Positions 49,661 to 59,810 of a stretch of DNA of 64,000 bases are shown here, piece after piece. Every line of letters starts with the position of its first letter. The stretch's first letter is position 1. The position numbers and the translations under genes are program-made. The DNA is from Pseudomonas entomophila (GTDB lineage Bacteria > Pseudomonadota > Gammaproteobacteria > Pseudomonadales > Pseudomonadaceae): contig NZ_JAAMQI010000010.1 in assembly GCF_013523165.1 (NCBI RefSeq), positions 1 to 64,000 on the forward strand. The letters run 5' to 3'. Below the pieces are notes generated by a model. That model worked only from the letters and a program-made list of their open reading frames with translations. It made no database searches and was not told the origin of the DNA.

Positions 49661-51454
49661 ATGCGCTTACCGCTGTCCTCTCCGCAACGCCAGGCCGTGC
49701 GCCTGGCCTGGCGCTTCGTTCGCCCCTACCGTACGCGCCTGCTGCTGGCCTTGCTGGCCCTGGTGGTGACCGCCGGCATCACCCTGTCCCTGGGGCAAGG
49801 CATCCGGCTGCTGGTCGACCAGGGCTTCATGACCCGTTCGCCGCACCTGCTCAACCAGTCCATCGCCCTGTTCATGGGCCTGGTGCTGGCCTTGGCCCTG
49901 GGCACGTTCAGCCGCTTCTACCTGGTCTCGTGGATCGGCGAGCGGTGCGTGGCCGACCTGCGTCGTGCGGTGTTCGATCATCTGCTGAGCCTGCATCCAG
50001 GCTTCTTCGAGGACAACCGCAGCGCCGAGATCCAGTCGCGGCTGACCACCGACACCACGCTGTTGCAGTCGGTGATCGGCTCGTCCTTGTCGATGTTCCT
50101 GCGCAACGTGCTGATGGTGATCGGCGGCATCGTGCTGCTGTTCGTCACCAACCCCAAGCTCACCAGCATCGTGGTCGCCGCCTTGCCGTTGGTGCTGGCG
50201 CCGATCCTGCTGTTTGGCCGCAGCGTGCGCCGGCTGTCGCGCCAGAGCCAGGACCGGGTCGCCGACGTCGGCAGCTACGTGGCCGAAACCCTGAGTCAGA
50301 TCAAGACCGTGCAGGCCTATAACCATCAGGCGTGCGACCGTCAGCGTTTTGCCGAGACGGTAGAGGACGCCTTCGACGTCGCCCGGCGCCGCATCGCCCA
50401 ACGCGCCTGGCTGATCACCCTGGTGATCGGGCTGGTGCTCGGTGCGGTCGGTGTGATGCTCTGGGTGGGCGGCATGGACGTGATCGCCGGGCGCATCTCC
50501 AGCGGCGAACTGGCGGCCTTCGTCTTCTACAGCCTGATCGTCGGCAGCGCCTTCGGCACCTTGAGCGAGGTCATCGGTGAGCTGCAACGCGCCGCCGGGG
50601 CCGCCGAACGCATCGCCGAGCTGCTCGCCGCGCGCAGCCAGATCCTGCCACCGGCCGTTCCAGCACCGATGCCAGGAGGGCGCGCCACGGGCCGGGTCGA
50701 ACTTCAGGGCGTGCAGTTCGCCTACCCATCGAGGCCTGGCGTCGCAGCGCTGGACGGCCTGGACCTGTGCATCGAACCGGGCCAGACGGTGGCGCTGGTC
50801 GGCCCGTCGGGCGCCGGCAAATCGACTCTGTTCGACTTGCTGCTGCGTTTCTACGACCCTCAGCAGGGCGTCATCCGCCTCGACGGCCAGGCCCTCGATA
50901 CGCTGGACCCGGCCACGTTGCGCCGTCAGTTCGCCCTGGTCGCGCAGCAGCCTGCACTGTTTCGCGGCAGCGTCGAGGACAACCTGCGCTATGCCAGGCC
51001 CGACGCCCTTCAGGCCGACGTCGAAGCGGCCGCCCGCAGCGCGCACGCCCACGACTTCATCCTTCGATTGCCCGACGGTTACCAGACCCTGTTGGGCGAG
51101 GGCGGCATCGGCCTGTCCGGGGGGCAGCGCCAGCGCCTGGCGATCGCACGTGCGTTGCTGGCCGATGCGCCGATCCTGCTTTTGGACGAAGCGACCAGCG
51201 CCCTGGATGCCCAGAGCGAGCACCTGATCCAGCAGGCGCTGCCGTCGCTGATGGCCGGGCGCACCACCCTGGTCATCGCCCACCGCCTGGCCACCGTGCA
51301 GCATGCCGACCGCATCGCCGTCATGGACCAGGGGCGCGTGGTCGCCATCGGCACGCACCGCCAACTGCTCGACAGCAGCCCGTTGTATGCCCGGCTGGCG
51401 GCGCTGCAGTTCGGTCAGCCAGGAGATCACGTCAAGCCAGTGAGCGGTTTGTAA
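49661..51454 (+). CDS. MsbA-like ABC exporter (fused permease-ATPase)
   Basis: A 597-residue half-transporter: six membrane helices in residues about 20-320 and a C-terminal nucleotide-binding domain with Walker A GPSGAGKST near residue 387, signature LSGGQRQRLAIARALLADAP, Walker B ILLLDEATSALD and switch histidine in VIAHRLATV. It resembles the MsbA/BmrA family, exporting lipids or drugs as a homodimer. The essential Pseudomonas msbA lies elsewhere with waaA-type genes, so the substrate here is unknown. The ATG at 49661 is chosen by family N-terminus; a longer open frame upstream contains unlikely sequence. Confidence 0.88.
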   Translation: MRLPLSSPQRQAVRLAWRFVRPYRTRLLLALLALVVTAGITLSLGQGIRLLVDQGFMTRSPHLLNQSIALFMGLVLALALGTFSRFYLVSWIGERCVADLRRAVFDHLLSLHPGFFEDNRSAEIQSRLTTDTTLLQSVIGSSLSMFLRNVLMVIGGIVLLFVTNPKLTSIVVAALPLVLAPILLFGRSVRRLSRQSQDRVADVGSYVAETLSQIKTVQAYNHQACDRQRFAETVEDAFDVARRRIAQRAWLITLVIGLVLGAVGVMLWVGGMDVIAGRISSGELAAFVFYSLIVGSAFGTLSEVIGELQRAAGAAERIAELLAARSQILPPAVPAPMPGGRATGRVELQGVQFAYPSRPGVAALDGLDLCIEPGQTVALVGPSGAGKSTLFDLLLRFYDPQQGVIRLDGQALDTLDPATLRRQFALVAQQPALFRGSVEDNLRYARPDALQADVEAAARSAHAHDFILRLPDGYQTLLGEGGIGLSGGQRQRLAIARALLADAPILLLDEATSALDAQSEHLIQQALPSLMAGRTTLVIAHRLATVQHADRIAVMDQGRVVAIGTHRQLLDSSPLYARLAALQFGQPGDHVKPVSGL

Positions 51455-51634
51455 CAAATTTGTCGCACTGGCTTGAGAGCATGCGCGTCGGCTGTTGCAC
51501 ATACCGTGAGGGTCGCCCGTTTGCAGGCGCCTTCTCCCCGGCGGATGCGGTTCACTCGCACCACAAGGACGTCCGCACCCTGCCTGCCAGCGGTCTGTGC
51601 TGCGTTCTCCGTCCTTGTTCCGAGAGTGACTGTC

Positions 51635-53248
51635 TTGCGTAAATCCCTGCGTGTGCAATTTCTCACCCTGCTGGGCGGTAGCCTGGCGGCGATGCTGGTG
51701 ATCGCCATGGTCTGTTTCCAGTTCCTGTCCGCCAGCGTGCGCGACTACGGCGCGCTGATCGACGGCCCGCTGCGCGAGTCGCAACTGATCGACGAAGCCA
51801 ACCTGCAGTTCAAGGTGCAGGTTCAGGAATGGAAAAACGTGTTGCTGCGCGGTCGCGATCCAGCCGAGCTCGACAAATACTGGCAACAGTTCCAGGCGCG
51901 CGAGCAGCAGGTACAGCACCTGCTCGATCAACTGATCGGCGAGGGCGATGCCGAGCTGCGTGGCCCGCTGACCCAGCTCAGGGAAAGTCACCAGCGTCTG
52001 GGCGAGGCCTATGAGCGCGGGCGGCAGGCATTCCTCGCCGCAGGGGGCGACCCGCGCGCAGGCGATCTGGCGGTCAAGGGCGTGGACCGCGCGGCCAGCG
52101 AGCAGATGAGCGCGCTGGTCGAGCAACTGCGCAAGGAGGCCCGCCAGCAGGCGCAGGGCATCAGCGCCCGTGCCGAACGCACCGTGTGGTGGGGTGCGCT
52201 GGTGATGCTGATCTCCGCGCTGTCGGTGGGTGTCTTGAGCCTGTGGCTGCTCAACCGCACGCTGATCGCGCCGATTCGTGTGCTGATCGACTACGTCGCC
52301 CAACTCAGCCAAGGCCATTTCGCGGCGCGGGTCGTCGACGGTCGTCAGGACGAGCTGGGCCGCCTGGCCGTGGCCGCCAACACCTTGCGCGATTTTCTCG
52401 CCGAGACCATCGGCAGCCTCAAGCGCAACACCGTGGCGCTGGAAACCGCCAGCGACCAGTTGCGCGGCGTGGCCAGCGACATGGCCCGCGGTACCCACGA
52501 TCAGTTCCAGCGCACCGACCAGGTCGCCACCGCCATGCACGAAATGTCCGCCACGGCGCAAGAGGTGGCCCGCCACGCGGCGGATGCCGCGAAGGCCGCC
52601 GACGAGGCCGATCGCAGTGCCCAGGCCGGCGAGCAGGTGATGCAGACCACCATCGACCTGATCGAGCAGGTCAACCGCGAAATCGCCGGCACGGCCGGTG
52701 TGATTCGCCATCTGGAGAACGACAGCACGCGCATCGGCAAGGTGCTGGAAGTGATTCGTGGCATCGCCGAGCAGACCAACCTGCTGGCGCTCAACGCCGC
52801 CATCGAAGCAGCCCGCGCGGGCGAGGCCGGGCGTGGCTTTGCCGTGGTCGCCGACGAAGTGCGCAGCCTGGCCCAGCGTACAGCGGCCTCGATTGCCGAA
52901 ATCCACCAGATCATCGAAGCCGTGCAGTCGGGCGCGGTCGAGGCCGTCAAGGCCATCGAGAGTGGCCAGCAACGCAGTGAAGCCGGAGCAGGGCAGGTGG
53001 TCGAGGCCGGCCGCATGCTGCAACGGATCACCACCTCGGTAGAGGCGATCCGCGACATGAACCGGCAGATCGCCACGGCGGCCGAAGAACAGACCAGCGT
53101 GGCCGACGACATCTCGCGCAACCTGGTGGACATTACCCGGATCGCCACCGACAACCAGCACGCCGTGCACCAGACTGAGCAGGCCGGGCAACGGTTGCAG
53201 GGGTTGTCCGGTCAGCTCGGTGCGCTCACGGCTCGGTTGAGTGCCTGA
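51635..53248 (+). CDS. Methyl-accepting chemotaxis protein
   Basis: A chemoreceptor of about 537 residues with membrane helix 1 (about 12-32), a helical periplasmic ligand domain (about 33-190; [20 protein letters not shown] is characteristic of this Pseudomonas subgroup), membrane helix 2 (about 190-212), a HAMP domain and a C-terminal signalling domain with tip [19 protein letters not shown]. The ligand is unknown. The start is uncertain: TTG at 51635 with GAGAG upstream or GTG at 51626; there is no ATG at the family N-terminus. The C-terminus lacks a CheR-binding pentapeptide. A large hairpin follows. Confidence 0.88.
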   Translation: MRKSLRVQFLTLLGGSLAAMLVIAMVCFQFLSASVRDYGALIDGPLRESQLIDEANLQFKVQVQEWKNVLLRGRDPAELDKYWQQFQAREQQVQHLLDQLIGEGDAELRGPLTQLRESHQRLGEAYERGRQAFLAAGGDPRAGDLAVKGVDRAASEQMSALVEQLRKEARQQAQGISARAERTVWWGALVMLISALSVGVLSLWLLNRTLIAPIRVLIDYVAQLSQGHFAARVVDGRQDELGRLAVAANTLRDFLAETIGSLKRNTVALETASDQLRGVASDMARGTHDQFQRTDQVATAMHEMSATAQEVARHAADAAKAADEADRSAQAGEQVMQTTIDLIEQVNREIAGTAGVIRHLENDSTRIGKVLEVIRGIAEQTNLLALNAAIEAARAGEAGRGFAVVADEVRSLAQRTAASIAEIHQIIEAVQSGAVEAVKAIESGQQRSEAGAGQVVEAGRMLQRITTSVEAIRDMNRQIATAAEEQTSVADDISRNLVDITRIATDNQHAVHQTEQAGQRLQGLSGQLGALTARLSA

Positions 53249-53285
53249 AGCAGTGGCAAGCTGCACATGAAAGCGATCTGTAGGT

Positions 53286-53339
53286 GGTCGACGTGACCGA
53301 GCTGCGTGGCCTTACGCCCGGGCATCGGTCACGTTGACC
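53286..53339. repeat. Large inverted repeat after the chemoreceptor gene
   Basis: GGTCGACGTGACCGA (53286-53300) and TCGGTCACGTTGACC (53325-53339) pair over 14 of 15 positions, with a smaller GCGT/ACGC stem in the 24-base loop. No T-run follows, so it may be an mRNA-stabilising structure or a protein-binding site rather than a simple terminator. Confidence 0.55.
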
Positions 53340-53493
53340 TAGCGAGGGTGAAAGGCGCAGGCCATGTGCAGCGTTGGCCGGGGCGAAGGGCCTGGTGACG
53401 GCCTGCGGGTGTCTGGGTGCGTTCCGGTGGTTTCGGACACGTCCTACGCCTCGGTTTGCTATGCTCTGCTCCTTTTTTCAGAGCGGAGCTGTC

Positions 53494-54810
53494 ATGGCTG
53501 CTTTCGATCATACGCGCCAGCTCGGTCGCGCCGACCACCGGACCCTGGGCCTGGCGGCGTTGGGCGGGGCGCTGGAGATCTACGACTTCATCATCTTCGT
53601 GTTCTTCGCGCTGACCCTGAGCCAGCTGTTCTTCCCGCCCCAGATGCCCGAATGGCTGCGCCTGCTGCAAAGCTTCGGCATCTTCGTCACCGGTTACCTG
53701 GCGCGTCCTCTGGGCGGCCTGGTGATGGCGCATTTTGCCGATCACCTGGGGCGCAAGCGGGTGTTCGGCCTGAGCATCCTGATGATGGCCCTGCCGTGCC
53801 TGCTGATCGGGGTGATGCCGACCTATGCCGACATCGGCTATGCCGCGCCGTTGATCCTGCTGGCCCTGCGCATCCTGCAAGGTGCGGCAGTCGGGGGCGA
53901 GGTGCCGAGCGCCTGGGCCTTCGTCGCCGAACACACGCCGCCGGGCCGGCGTGGCTACGCCCTGGGCTTCCTGCAGGCCGGGCTGACCTTCGGCTACCTG
54001 CTCGGCGCGCTGACCGCGACCGCCCTGGCCAAGGTCTACAGCGCGCAGGAAATCCTCGATCACGCCTGGCGTTACCCGTTCCTGCTGGGCGGCGTGTTCG
54101 GCCTGGTCGGCGTTTGGCTGCGCCGCTGGCTCAGCGAAACGCCGGTGTTCCTGGCCCTGCGCGAGCGGCGTGAGCAACCGGTGGCGTTCCCTCTGCGCCA
54201 GGTGCTGTCCCGGCACCGTCAGGCATTGATCCCGGCAGCGTTGCTGACCTGCGTGCTGACCTCGGCGGTGGTGGTGCTGGTGGTGATCACGCCCACCGTG
54301 ATGCAGCAGCGCTTCGCCCTGGACGCCGGGCAGACCTTCGCCCTGAGCGCGGTGGGCATCGTGTTCCTGAACATCGGCTGCGTGGTGGCCGGGCTGCTGG
54401 TCGATCGCTTCGGCGCCTGGCGCGCCCTGATCGGTTACAGCCTGCTGCTGCCGGTCGGGGTCGGCACGCTGTACGCGAACCTGGTCGGCGCCTGGGGCTG
54501 GACGGGGCTGGCCTATGCGGTGGCCGGGCTGTGCTGCGGCGTGGTCGGGGTGGTGCCGTCGATCATGGTCGGCCTGTTCCCGGCGCCGGTGCGGGTGTCG
54601 GGGATTTCGTTCACCTACAACCTGGCGTATGCCGTGTGGGCCAGCGTCACGCCCCTGGCCTTGATCGCCCTGATGCCGTGGAGCCCCTGGATCTGCGTAG
54701 CGTTCTGTGCAGTCATGGGGCTGGTGGGGGCGATGACGGGCTGGTACTTCGGGCGTCATGCACCGCTCGAGACGCGTGCGCCGCGTGCCGCCTGGTGCGC
54801 CGAGGAGTAG
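53494..54810 (+). CDS. MHS-family MFS transporter
   Basis: A 438-residue 12-helix transporter of the metabolite:H+ symporter group: ALGGALEIYDFIIFVFFA in helix 1, HFADHLGRKRVFG in loop 2-3, ILQGAAVGGEVPSAW in helix 4-5, and LVDRFGAWRAL in loop 8-9. Related to ProP, ShiA and dicarboxylate carriers; the substrate is not evident. It stands alone with its own ribosome site (CGGAG) and a bidirectional terminator shared with etfD. The start is set at the ATG 53494. Confidence 0.82.
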   Translation: MAAFDHTRQLGRADHRTLGLAALGGALEIYDFIIFVFFALTLSQLFFPPQMPEWLRLLQSFGIFVTGYLARPLGGLVMAHFADHLGRKRVFGLSILMMALPCLLIGVMPTYADIGYAAPLILLALRILQGAAVGGEVPSAWAFVAEHTPPGRRGYALGFLQAGLTFGYLLGALTATALAKVYSAQEILDHAWRYPFLLGGVFGLVGVWLRRWLSETPVFLALRERREQPVAFPLRQVLSRHRQALIPAALLTCVLTSAVVVLVVITPTVMQQRFALDAGQTFALSAVGIVFLNIGCVVAGLLVDRFGAWRALIGYSLLLPVGVGTLYANLVGAWGWTGLAYAVAGLCCGVVGVVPSIMVGLFPAPVRVSGISFTYNLAYAVWASVTPLALIALMPWSPWICVAFCAVMGLVGAMTGWYFGRHAPLETRAPRAAWCAEE

Positions 54811-54852
54811 GACGGGCACGCTGACCCGACATGAGGCCGTGTGCGTCCCCAT

Positions 54853-54886
54853 GAAAAAGCCCAGGTCGCAGGGCCTGGGCTTTTTC
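54853..54886. terminator. Bidirectional terminator between MHS transporter and etfD
   Basis: AAAAAGCCCAGG and CCTGGGCTTTTT form a strong stem with runs of A and T on either side, serving both convergent genes. Confidence 0.93.
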
Positions 54887-54903
54887 GTACGCGACGGCGT
54901 CGA

Positions 54904-56568
54904 TCACATGTTGGGGTAGTTCGGGCCGCCAGCGCCTTCCGGGGTCACCCAGACGATGTTCTGCGCCGGGTCCTTGATGTCGCAGGTCTTGCAGTGCACG
55001 CAGTTCTGCGCGTTGATCTGGAAGCGCGGGCTGCCGTCTTCCTGGCTGACCACCTCATAGACGCCAGCAGGGCAGTAGCGCTGAGCCGGCTCGTCGTACA
55101 GCGGCAGGTTGCTGGCGATCGGGACGTTCGGGTCGATCAGCTTCAGGTGGCACGGTTGTTCCTCCTCATGGTTGGTGCTGGAGAGGAACACCGAACTCAA
55201 CTTGTCGAAGCTGAGCTTGCCGTCAGGCTTGGGGTAGTCGATCTTCTTGGAGTCGGCAGCCAGCTTGAGGCAGGCATAGTCCGGCTTCTTGTTGCGCAGG
55301 GTGAAGGGCAGCTTGCCCTTAAACCAGTTCTGGTCGATGTAGTTGAACGCGGCACCGAACAGCGGGCCGAACTGGTGCATGGCCGGGCCGAAGTTGCGGC
55401 TGGCGTGCAGTTCTTCGTAGACCCAGCTGGCCTTGAAGGCCTGGGTGTAGCCGTCCAGCCGGTCACCGCCCTCGCGGCCGGCGGCCAGGGCATCGACCAC
55501 GGCATCGGCGGCGAGCATGCCGGACTTCATGGCCGTGTGGCTGCCCTTGATCTTGGCGAAGTTGAGCGTGCCCAGGTCGCAGCCGATCAGCGCGCCGCCG
55601 TCGAAGACCATCTTGGGCAGCGAGTTCAGGCCGCCCTTGCAGATGGCACGTGCGCCGTAGCTGATGCGCTTGCCACCCTCGAGGTACTGGCTGATCACCG
55701 GGTGGTGCTTCAGGCGCTGGAACTCGTCGAACGGCGACAGGTACGGATTGCTGTAGGCCAGGTCGACGATCAGGCCGACCACCACCTGGTTGTTCTCCAG
55801 GTGATAGAGGAACGAGCCGCCGGTGTTGTCGGCATTGAGCACGTCCAGCGGCCAGCCGGCCGTGTGCACCACCAGGCCTTGCTCGTGGCGCGACGGCTCG
55901 ACTTCCCAGATTTCCTTGAGGCCGATGCCGTAGTGTTGCGGGTCGGCCTCGCTGTCGAGGTCGAAACGGCGGATCAGCTGCTTGCCGATGTGCCCACGGC
56001 AGCCTTCGGCGAACAGCGTGTACTTGGCGCGCAGTTCCATGCCGGGCGTGTAGAGGCCGTCCTTGGGCTGACCTTCGCGGTCCACGCCCAGGTCACCGGT
56101 AACGATGCCGCGGACCACGCCGGCCTCGTCGATCAGTGCCTCCTGGGCGGCGAAGCCGGGGTAGACCTCCACGCCGAGGTTCTCGGCCTGCTGGGCCAGC
56201 CAGCGGCACAGGTTGCCCAGGGAGATGATGTAGTTGCCCTGGTTGTGCATGGTGCGGGGCACGAACAGGTCCGGCACCTTGACCGAGCCGGCCGGGTCCT
56301 TGAGCACATAGATGTCGTCGCGCTTGACCTCGGTGTTCAGCGGCGCGCCCATGGCCTTCCAGTCAGGGAACAGTTCGTCGAGGGCGCGGGACTCGAACAC
56401 GGCGCCGGAGAGAATGTGGGCGCCGACCTCGGAGCCTTTCTCGACCACGCAGACGCTGATCTCGGTGTTCGTCTCGGCGGCCCTCTGCTTCAGGCGGCAG
56501 GCAGCCGAGAGGCCGGCAGGGCCTGCGCCGACGATGACCACGTCGAATTCCATGTATTCGCGTTCCAC
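54904..56568 (-). CDS. etfD: Electron transfer flavoprotein-ubiquinone oxidoreductase
   Basis: ETF-QO passes electrons from reduced ETF, produced by acyl-CoA and amino-acid dehydrogenases, to ubiquinone at the inner membrane. The 554-residue protein has the N-terminal FAD loop VVIVGAGPAGLSAACRLKQ and a C-terminal [4Fe-4S] ligand set (YCPAGVYEV, then NCVHCKTCDIKDP). The start is GTG at 56568 (MEREYMEFD), with AGGAGAG 5 bases upstream; a longer frame to 56586 is possible but less fitting. It is divergent from etfBA, with a PsrA-like site between them. Confidence 0.95.
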   Translation of the reverse strand: MEREYMEFDVVIVGAGPAGLSAACRLKQRAAETNTEISVCVVEKGSEVGAHILSGAVFESRALDELFPDWKAMGAPLNTEVKRDDIYVLKDPAGSVKVPDLFVPRTMHNQGNYIISLGNLCRWLAQQAENLGVEVYPGFAAQEALIDEAGVVRGIVTGDLGVDREGQPKDGLYTPGMELRAKYTLFAEGCRGHIGKQLIRRFDLDSEADPQHYGIGLKEIWEVEPSRHEQGLVVHTAGWPLDVLNADNTGGSFLYHLENNQVVVGLIVDLAYSNPYLSPFDEFQRLKHHPVISQYLEGGKRISYGARAICKGGLNSLPKMVFDGGALIGCDLGTLNFAKIKGSHTAMKSGMLAADAVVDALAAGREGGDRLDGYTQAFKASWVYEELHASRNFGPAMHQFGPLFGAAFNYIDQNWFKGKLPFTLRNKKPDYACLKLAADSKKIDYPKPDGKLSFDKLSSVFLSSTNHEEEQPCHLKLIDPNVPIASNLPLYDEPAQRYCPAGVYEVVSQEDGSPRFQINAQNCVHCKTCDIKDPAQNIVWVTPEGAGGPNYPNM

Positions 56569-56691
56569 AGGTTCTCTCCTACTCAAGGCTCATCAGCGGT
56601 TGCTTGTCGGGGTGGGCGCAACTCTGGGTGCACGGCGCCTGGGCCGTGGCTTTCTCCAACGCCGCACTGCACCGCTTTGTCGTGGCGAGCA

Positions 56692-56735
56692 TTATATCTA
56701 CACCAGGGGAAGGGTCCAATACAAACGTTTGTTTG
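56692..56735 (-). promoter_or_regulatory. etfD promoter next to a PsrA-like operator
   Basis: On the minus strand TTGGAC (56719-56714), a 16-base spacer and TATAAT (56697-56692) form a good promoter. Directly upstream, CAAAC-GTTT-GTTTG (56722-56735) fits the PsrA consensus of G/C-AAAC, 2-4 bases, GTTT-G/C, and contains the perfect palindrome ACAAACGTTTGT. PsrA is a TetR-type repressor released by long-chain fatty acyl signals, which fits etf function. The rest of 56569-57103 shows no gene; the etfB promoter is not clear. Confidence 0.72.
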
Positions 56736-57103
56736 AATGTGCTCGAAGCCCGTGAAAACGCCAGGTCGCGGCTGGACGCTGGCCGATTTGCCGTATTGAC
56801 CCGATGGGGTGATGCGGTCAAGATACGAGCGGTTTTACGCTCGCCGTAGGCTGGCCGTTGGGCAAGTGAGCATGCTGGAAGACCGGGTGCAGCGCAGGGG
56901 ATTCCCGCCAGGGCCCGGGTCGTCGTGCAGTCTACACGCCACGACAGGAAATGACCCGCAGGTTTTGTCCTGGTGCGGACCGGGCCGGTCGGTCCATGGT
57001 CGATCCACCCGCCGCCAGACGTTTCCAGACGTGCCCAGACCCACGCGCATCGCCGGGCCAGTCCCAGGCGACTTTCTATTCACCGGAGAGTAACGAGGAA
57101 TCC

Positions 57104-57853
57104 ATGAAGGTTCTTGTAGCTGTCAAACGAGTGGTCGACTACAACGTCAAGGTTCGCGTCAAGGCGGATCACTCCGGCGTCGACCTCGCCAACGTCAAGA
57201 TGTCCATGAACCCCTTCTGCGAGATCGCCGTGGAAGAAGCCGTACGCCTCAAGGAAAAAGGCGTCGCCACCGAGATCATTGCCGTGAGCGTCGGCCCGAC
57301 CGCCGCCCAGGAGCAATTGCGCACCGCGCTGGCGCTGGGCGCCGACCGGGCCATCCTGGTCGAGGCCGCCGACGAACTCGGTTCGCTGGCCGTGGCCAAG
57401 CTGCTCAAGGCCGTGGTCGACAAGGAACAGCCGCAGCTGGTCATCCTCGGCAAACAGGCCATCGACAGCGACAACAACCAGACTGGCCAGATGCTCGCCG
57501 CGCTGACCGGCTTCGCCCAGGGCACGTTCGCCTCCAAGGTCGAAGTCGCCGGCGACGCGCTGAACGTCACCCGCGAAATCGACGGCGGCCTGCAGACCGT
57601 TGCCCTGAAGCTGCCGGCCATCGTCACCACCGACCTGCGCCTGAACGAGCCGCGCTACGCGTCGCTGCCGAACATCATGAAGGCCAAGAAGAAGCCGCTG
57701 GACACCGTCACGCCCGACGCGCTCGGCGTGTCCATCGCCTCGACCACCCAGACCCTCAAGGTCGAAGCCCCGGCCGCCCGTGGCGCCGGCATCATGGTCA
57801 AGTCGGTGGAAGAGCTGGTCGAGAAACTGAAGAACGAGGCGAAGGTAATCTGA
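57104..57853 (+). CDS. etfB: Electron transfer flavoprotein beta subunit
   Basis: EtfB forms a heterodimer with EtfA, binding AMP and helping to hold FAD, and receives electrons from beta-oxidation dehydrogenases. The 249-residue protein begins [20 protein letters not shown] and contains the ETF-beta signature segment ([20 protein letters not shown], near residues 168-187). The ATG at 57104 has GAGGAA just upstream. It is followed by etfA after one base and divergent from etfD. Confidence 0.96.
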   Translation: MKVLVAVKRVVDYNVKVRVKADHSGVDLANVKMSMNPFCEIAVEEAVRLKEKGVATEIIAVSVGPTAAQEQLRTALALGADRAILVEAADELGSLAVAKLLKAVVDKEQPQLVILGKQAIDSDNNQTGQMLAALTGFAQGTFASKVEVAGDALNVTREIDGGLQTVALKLPAIVTTDLRLNEPRYASLPNIMKAKKKPLDTVTPDALGVSIASTTQTLKVEAPAARGAGIMVKSVEELVEKLKNEAKVI

Positions 57854-57854
57854 A

Positions 57855-58784
57855 ATGACAGTCCTGATCATCGCTGAACACGAAAACGGCATCCTCGCGC
57901 CGTCCACGCTCAACACCGTGGCGGCTGCCGCCAAGATCGGGGGCGAGGCGCACGTGCTGGTCGCCGGCCAGAACGTCGGCGCCGTCGCCGAAGCCGCTGC
58001 CAAGATCGTTGGTGTCGCCAAGGTGCTGGTCGCCGACAACGCCGCCTACGGTCACGCCCTGCCGGAAAACGTCGCGCCGCTGATCAAGGAGCTGGCCGCC
58101 GGCTACAGCCACGTGCTCGCGCCTGCCACCACCAACGGCAAGAACATCCTGCCACGCGTCGCCGCGCTGCTGGACGTCGACCAGATCTCCGAGATCATCT
58201 CGGTCGAGTCGGCCGACACCTTCAAGCGTCCGATCTACGCCGGCAACGCCATCGCCACCGTGCAATCCAGCGCGGCAGTGAAGGTCATCACCGTGCGTGC
58301 CACCGGTTTCGATGCCGTGGCGGCCGAAGGGGGTTCGGCCACCGTCGAAGCGGTCGGCGCCGCCCATGACGCCGGTCTTTCGTCGTTCGTCGGCGAAGAG
58401 CTGGCCAAGTCCGACCGTCCTGAGCTGACCGCCGCCAAGGTGGTGATCTCCGGGGGGCGTGGCATGGGCAACGGCGACAACTTCAGCCACCTGTACAGCC
58501 TGGCCGACAAGCTCGGCGCTGCCGTCGGCGCCTCGCGCGCGGCGGTCGATGCCGGCTTCGTGCCCAACGACATGCAGGTCGGCCAGACCGGCAAGATCGT
58601 CGCGCCGCAGCTGTACATCGCCGTCGGCATTTCCGGGGCGATCCAGCACTTGGCGGGCATGAAGGACTCCAAGGTGATCGTCGCGATCAACAAGGACGAA
58701 GAGGCGCCAATCTTCCAGGTCGCCGACTACGGCCTGGTCGCGGACCTGTTCGAAGCGGTGCCGGCGCTGGAAAAGCTGGTCTGA
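57855..58784 (+). CDS. etfA: Electron transfer flavoprotein alpha subunit
   Basis: EtfA binds FAD in its C-terminal domain ([40 protein letters not shown]) and shares the N-terminal Rossmann-like fold with EtfB. The 309-residue length is standard. It starts one base after etfB stops, so translation is coupled, and ends before a strong terminator. Together with etfD it channels electrons to ubiquinone. Confidence 0.96.
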   Translation: MTVLIIAEHENGILAPSTLNTVAAAAKIGGEAHVLVAGQNVGAVAEAAAKIVGVAKVLVADNAAYGHALPENVAPLIKELAAGYSHVLAPATTNGKNILPRVAALLDVDQISEIISVESADTFKRPIYAGNAIATVQSSAAVKVITVRATGFDAVAAEGGSATVEAVGAAHDAGLSSFVGEELAKSDRPELTAAKVVISGGRGMGNGDNFSHLYSLADKLGAAVGASRAAVDAGFVPNDMQVGQTGKIVAPQLYIAVGISGAIQHLAGMKDSKVIVAINKDEEAPIFQVADYGLVADLFEAVPALEKLV

Positions 58785-58807
58785 TTCGTTCGCGTCACTT
58801 ATAAAGA

Positions 58808-58840
58808 GGCCCGGCGTTCCCACGAACGCCGGGCTTTTTT
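58808..58840 (+). terminator. Terminator of etfBA
   Basis: GCCCGGCGTTC and GAACGCCGGGC form a perfect stem with a short loop, followed by TTTTTT. Confidence 0.95.
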
Positions 58841-58861
58841 GTCAGTGCGAAGGAGACCGGG

Positions 58862-59692
58862 ATGGCGGGGTTGGGCCGAATCATGATCGTGACTGCCCTG
58901 TGGGGCCTGGCGCTGTCGCCCACGGCCGGGGCGGCGGGGCGATGCGAGCGTCTGGTGGCCACGGGCAGCCCTGACAACCCGCCCTACGTCTGGCAGGACC
59001 CGCTTCATCCCGGCCGCCTGATCGGCGCCGACGTCGACCTGCTGGAACAGATCGCCCGCGACATCGGCGTGAGCGTCCGCGTGCTCTCGGCCGGGACGCG
59101 CGAGCAGGCCCTCGACGAGGTACGCAGCGGGCGCATGGACCTGTTGCTGGACGTGCCCCCCGAGGCCCTGTACCTGACCGCATTCGACACTGTGCACCCG
59201 GCGCTGCACGTCGAGGGTCATTACGTCTGGACGCGCCACGACGCAGCGATTGCCTACGCATCGCTCGATCAATTGCAGCCGCTGAAGGGCAGCCTGGTCG
59301 ACGCTGGCAGTGCACCTGAAGCCGCTCAATGGTGGGATGAGGCAGGGCTCGACCTCACGCGTGCCCAGACGCCGGTGGAGGCCTTCCAGCGCCTGGCACT
59401 GGGGCAGCTGGACTACGTCATCGCCAACCGCTTCGTCGGCATGGCGACGGTGCAGCGATTGGGGCTGAGCGCCGACGTGATCGCCAGTGGCGTGCCCGCG
59501 CACCGTGCAGAGCGCTACCTGGCGATCTCGCACAACTCGGCCTGCAACGAGGCCTGGTTGCAGGACGCGCTGTCGCGACGCCTGCTCGACGGTGCCTTCG
59601 AGCCAGCCCGGCAACGTGCCTTGCAGCGCAATCTGCACCGCTGGCAGGCGCAGACAGCGACGGCGGCCGATACCCGTGATGGGGTCGAATGA
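58862..59692 (+). CDS. Periplasmic SBP_bac_3-type solute-binding protein
   Basis: A 276-residue secreted protein with a signal peptide (cleaved near TAGAAGRC) and a venus-flytrap fold of the amino-acid/polar type: LVATGSPDNPPYVWQ at the start, GADVDLLEQIARDIGV near residue 55. No permease or ATPase gene is near, so it may be an orphan receptor or a regulatory binding protein. The ATG at 58862 has AAGGAG upstream. It lies just after the etfBA terminator. Confidence 0.8.
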   Translation: MAGLGRIMIVTALWGLALSPTAGAAGRCERLVATGSPDNPPYVWQDPLHPGRLIGADVDLLEQIARDIGVSVRVLSAGTREQALDEVRSGRMDLLLDVPPEALYLTAFDTVHPALHVEGHYVWTRHDAAIAYASLDQLQPLKGSLVDAGSAPEAAQWWDEAGLDLTRAQTPVEAFQRLALGQLDYVIANRFVGMATVQRLGLSADVIASGVPAHRAERYLAISHNSACNEAWLQDALSRRLLDGAFEPARQRALQRNLHRWQAQTATAADTRDGVE

Positions 59693-59810
59693 TTGGCCGG
59701 CACCTGTGCTCGTCGGCGCGCAAAGCGGGTTACTATGCGCGACCTGCGGTGCGCCACCGCTTCGCGACCCCGTGTCGCCCACCGCTTACCCGTCAGGAGC
59801 TGAAGCCGTT

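Noticed and set aside
49667..53266. 1199-codon antisense frame across the MsbA-like and chemoreceptor genes
   Set aside because: Covers two well-supported genes and has shadow composition.
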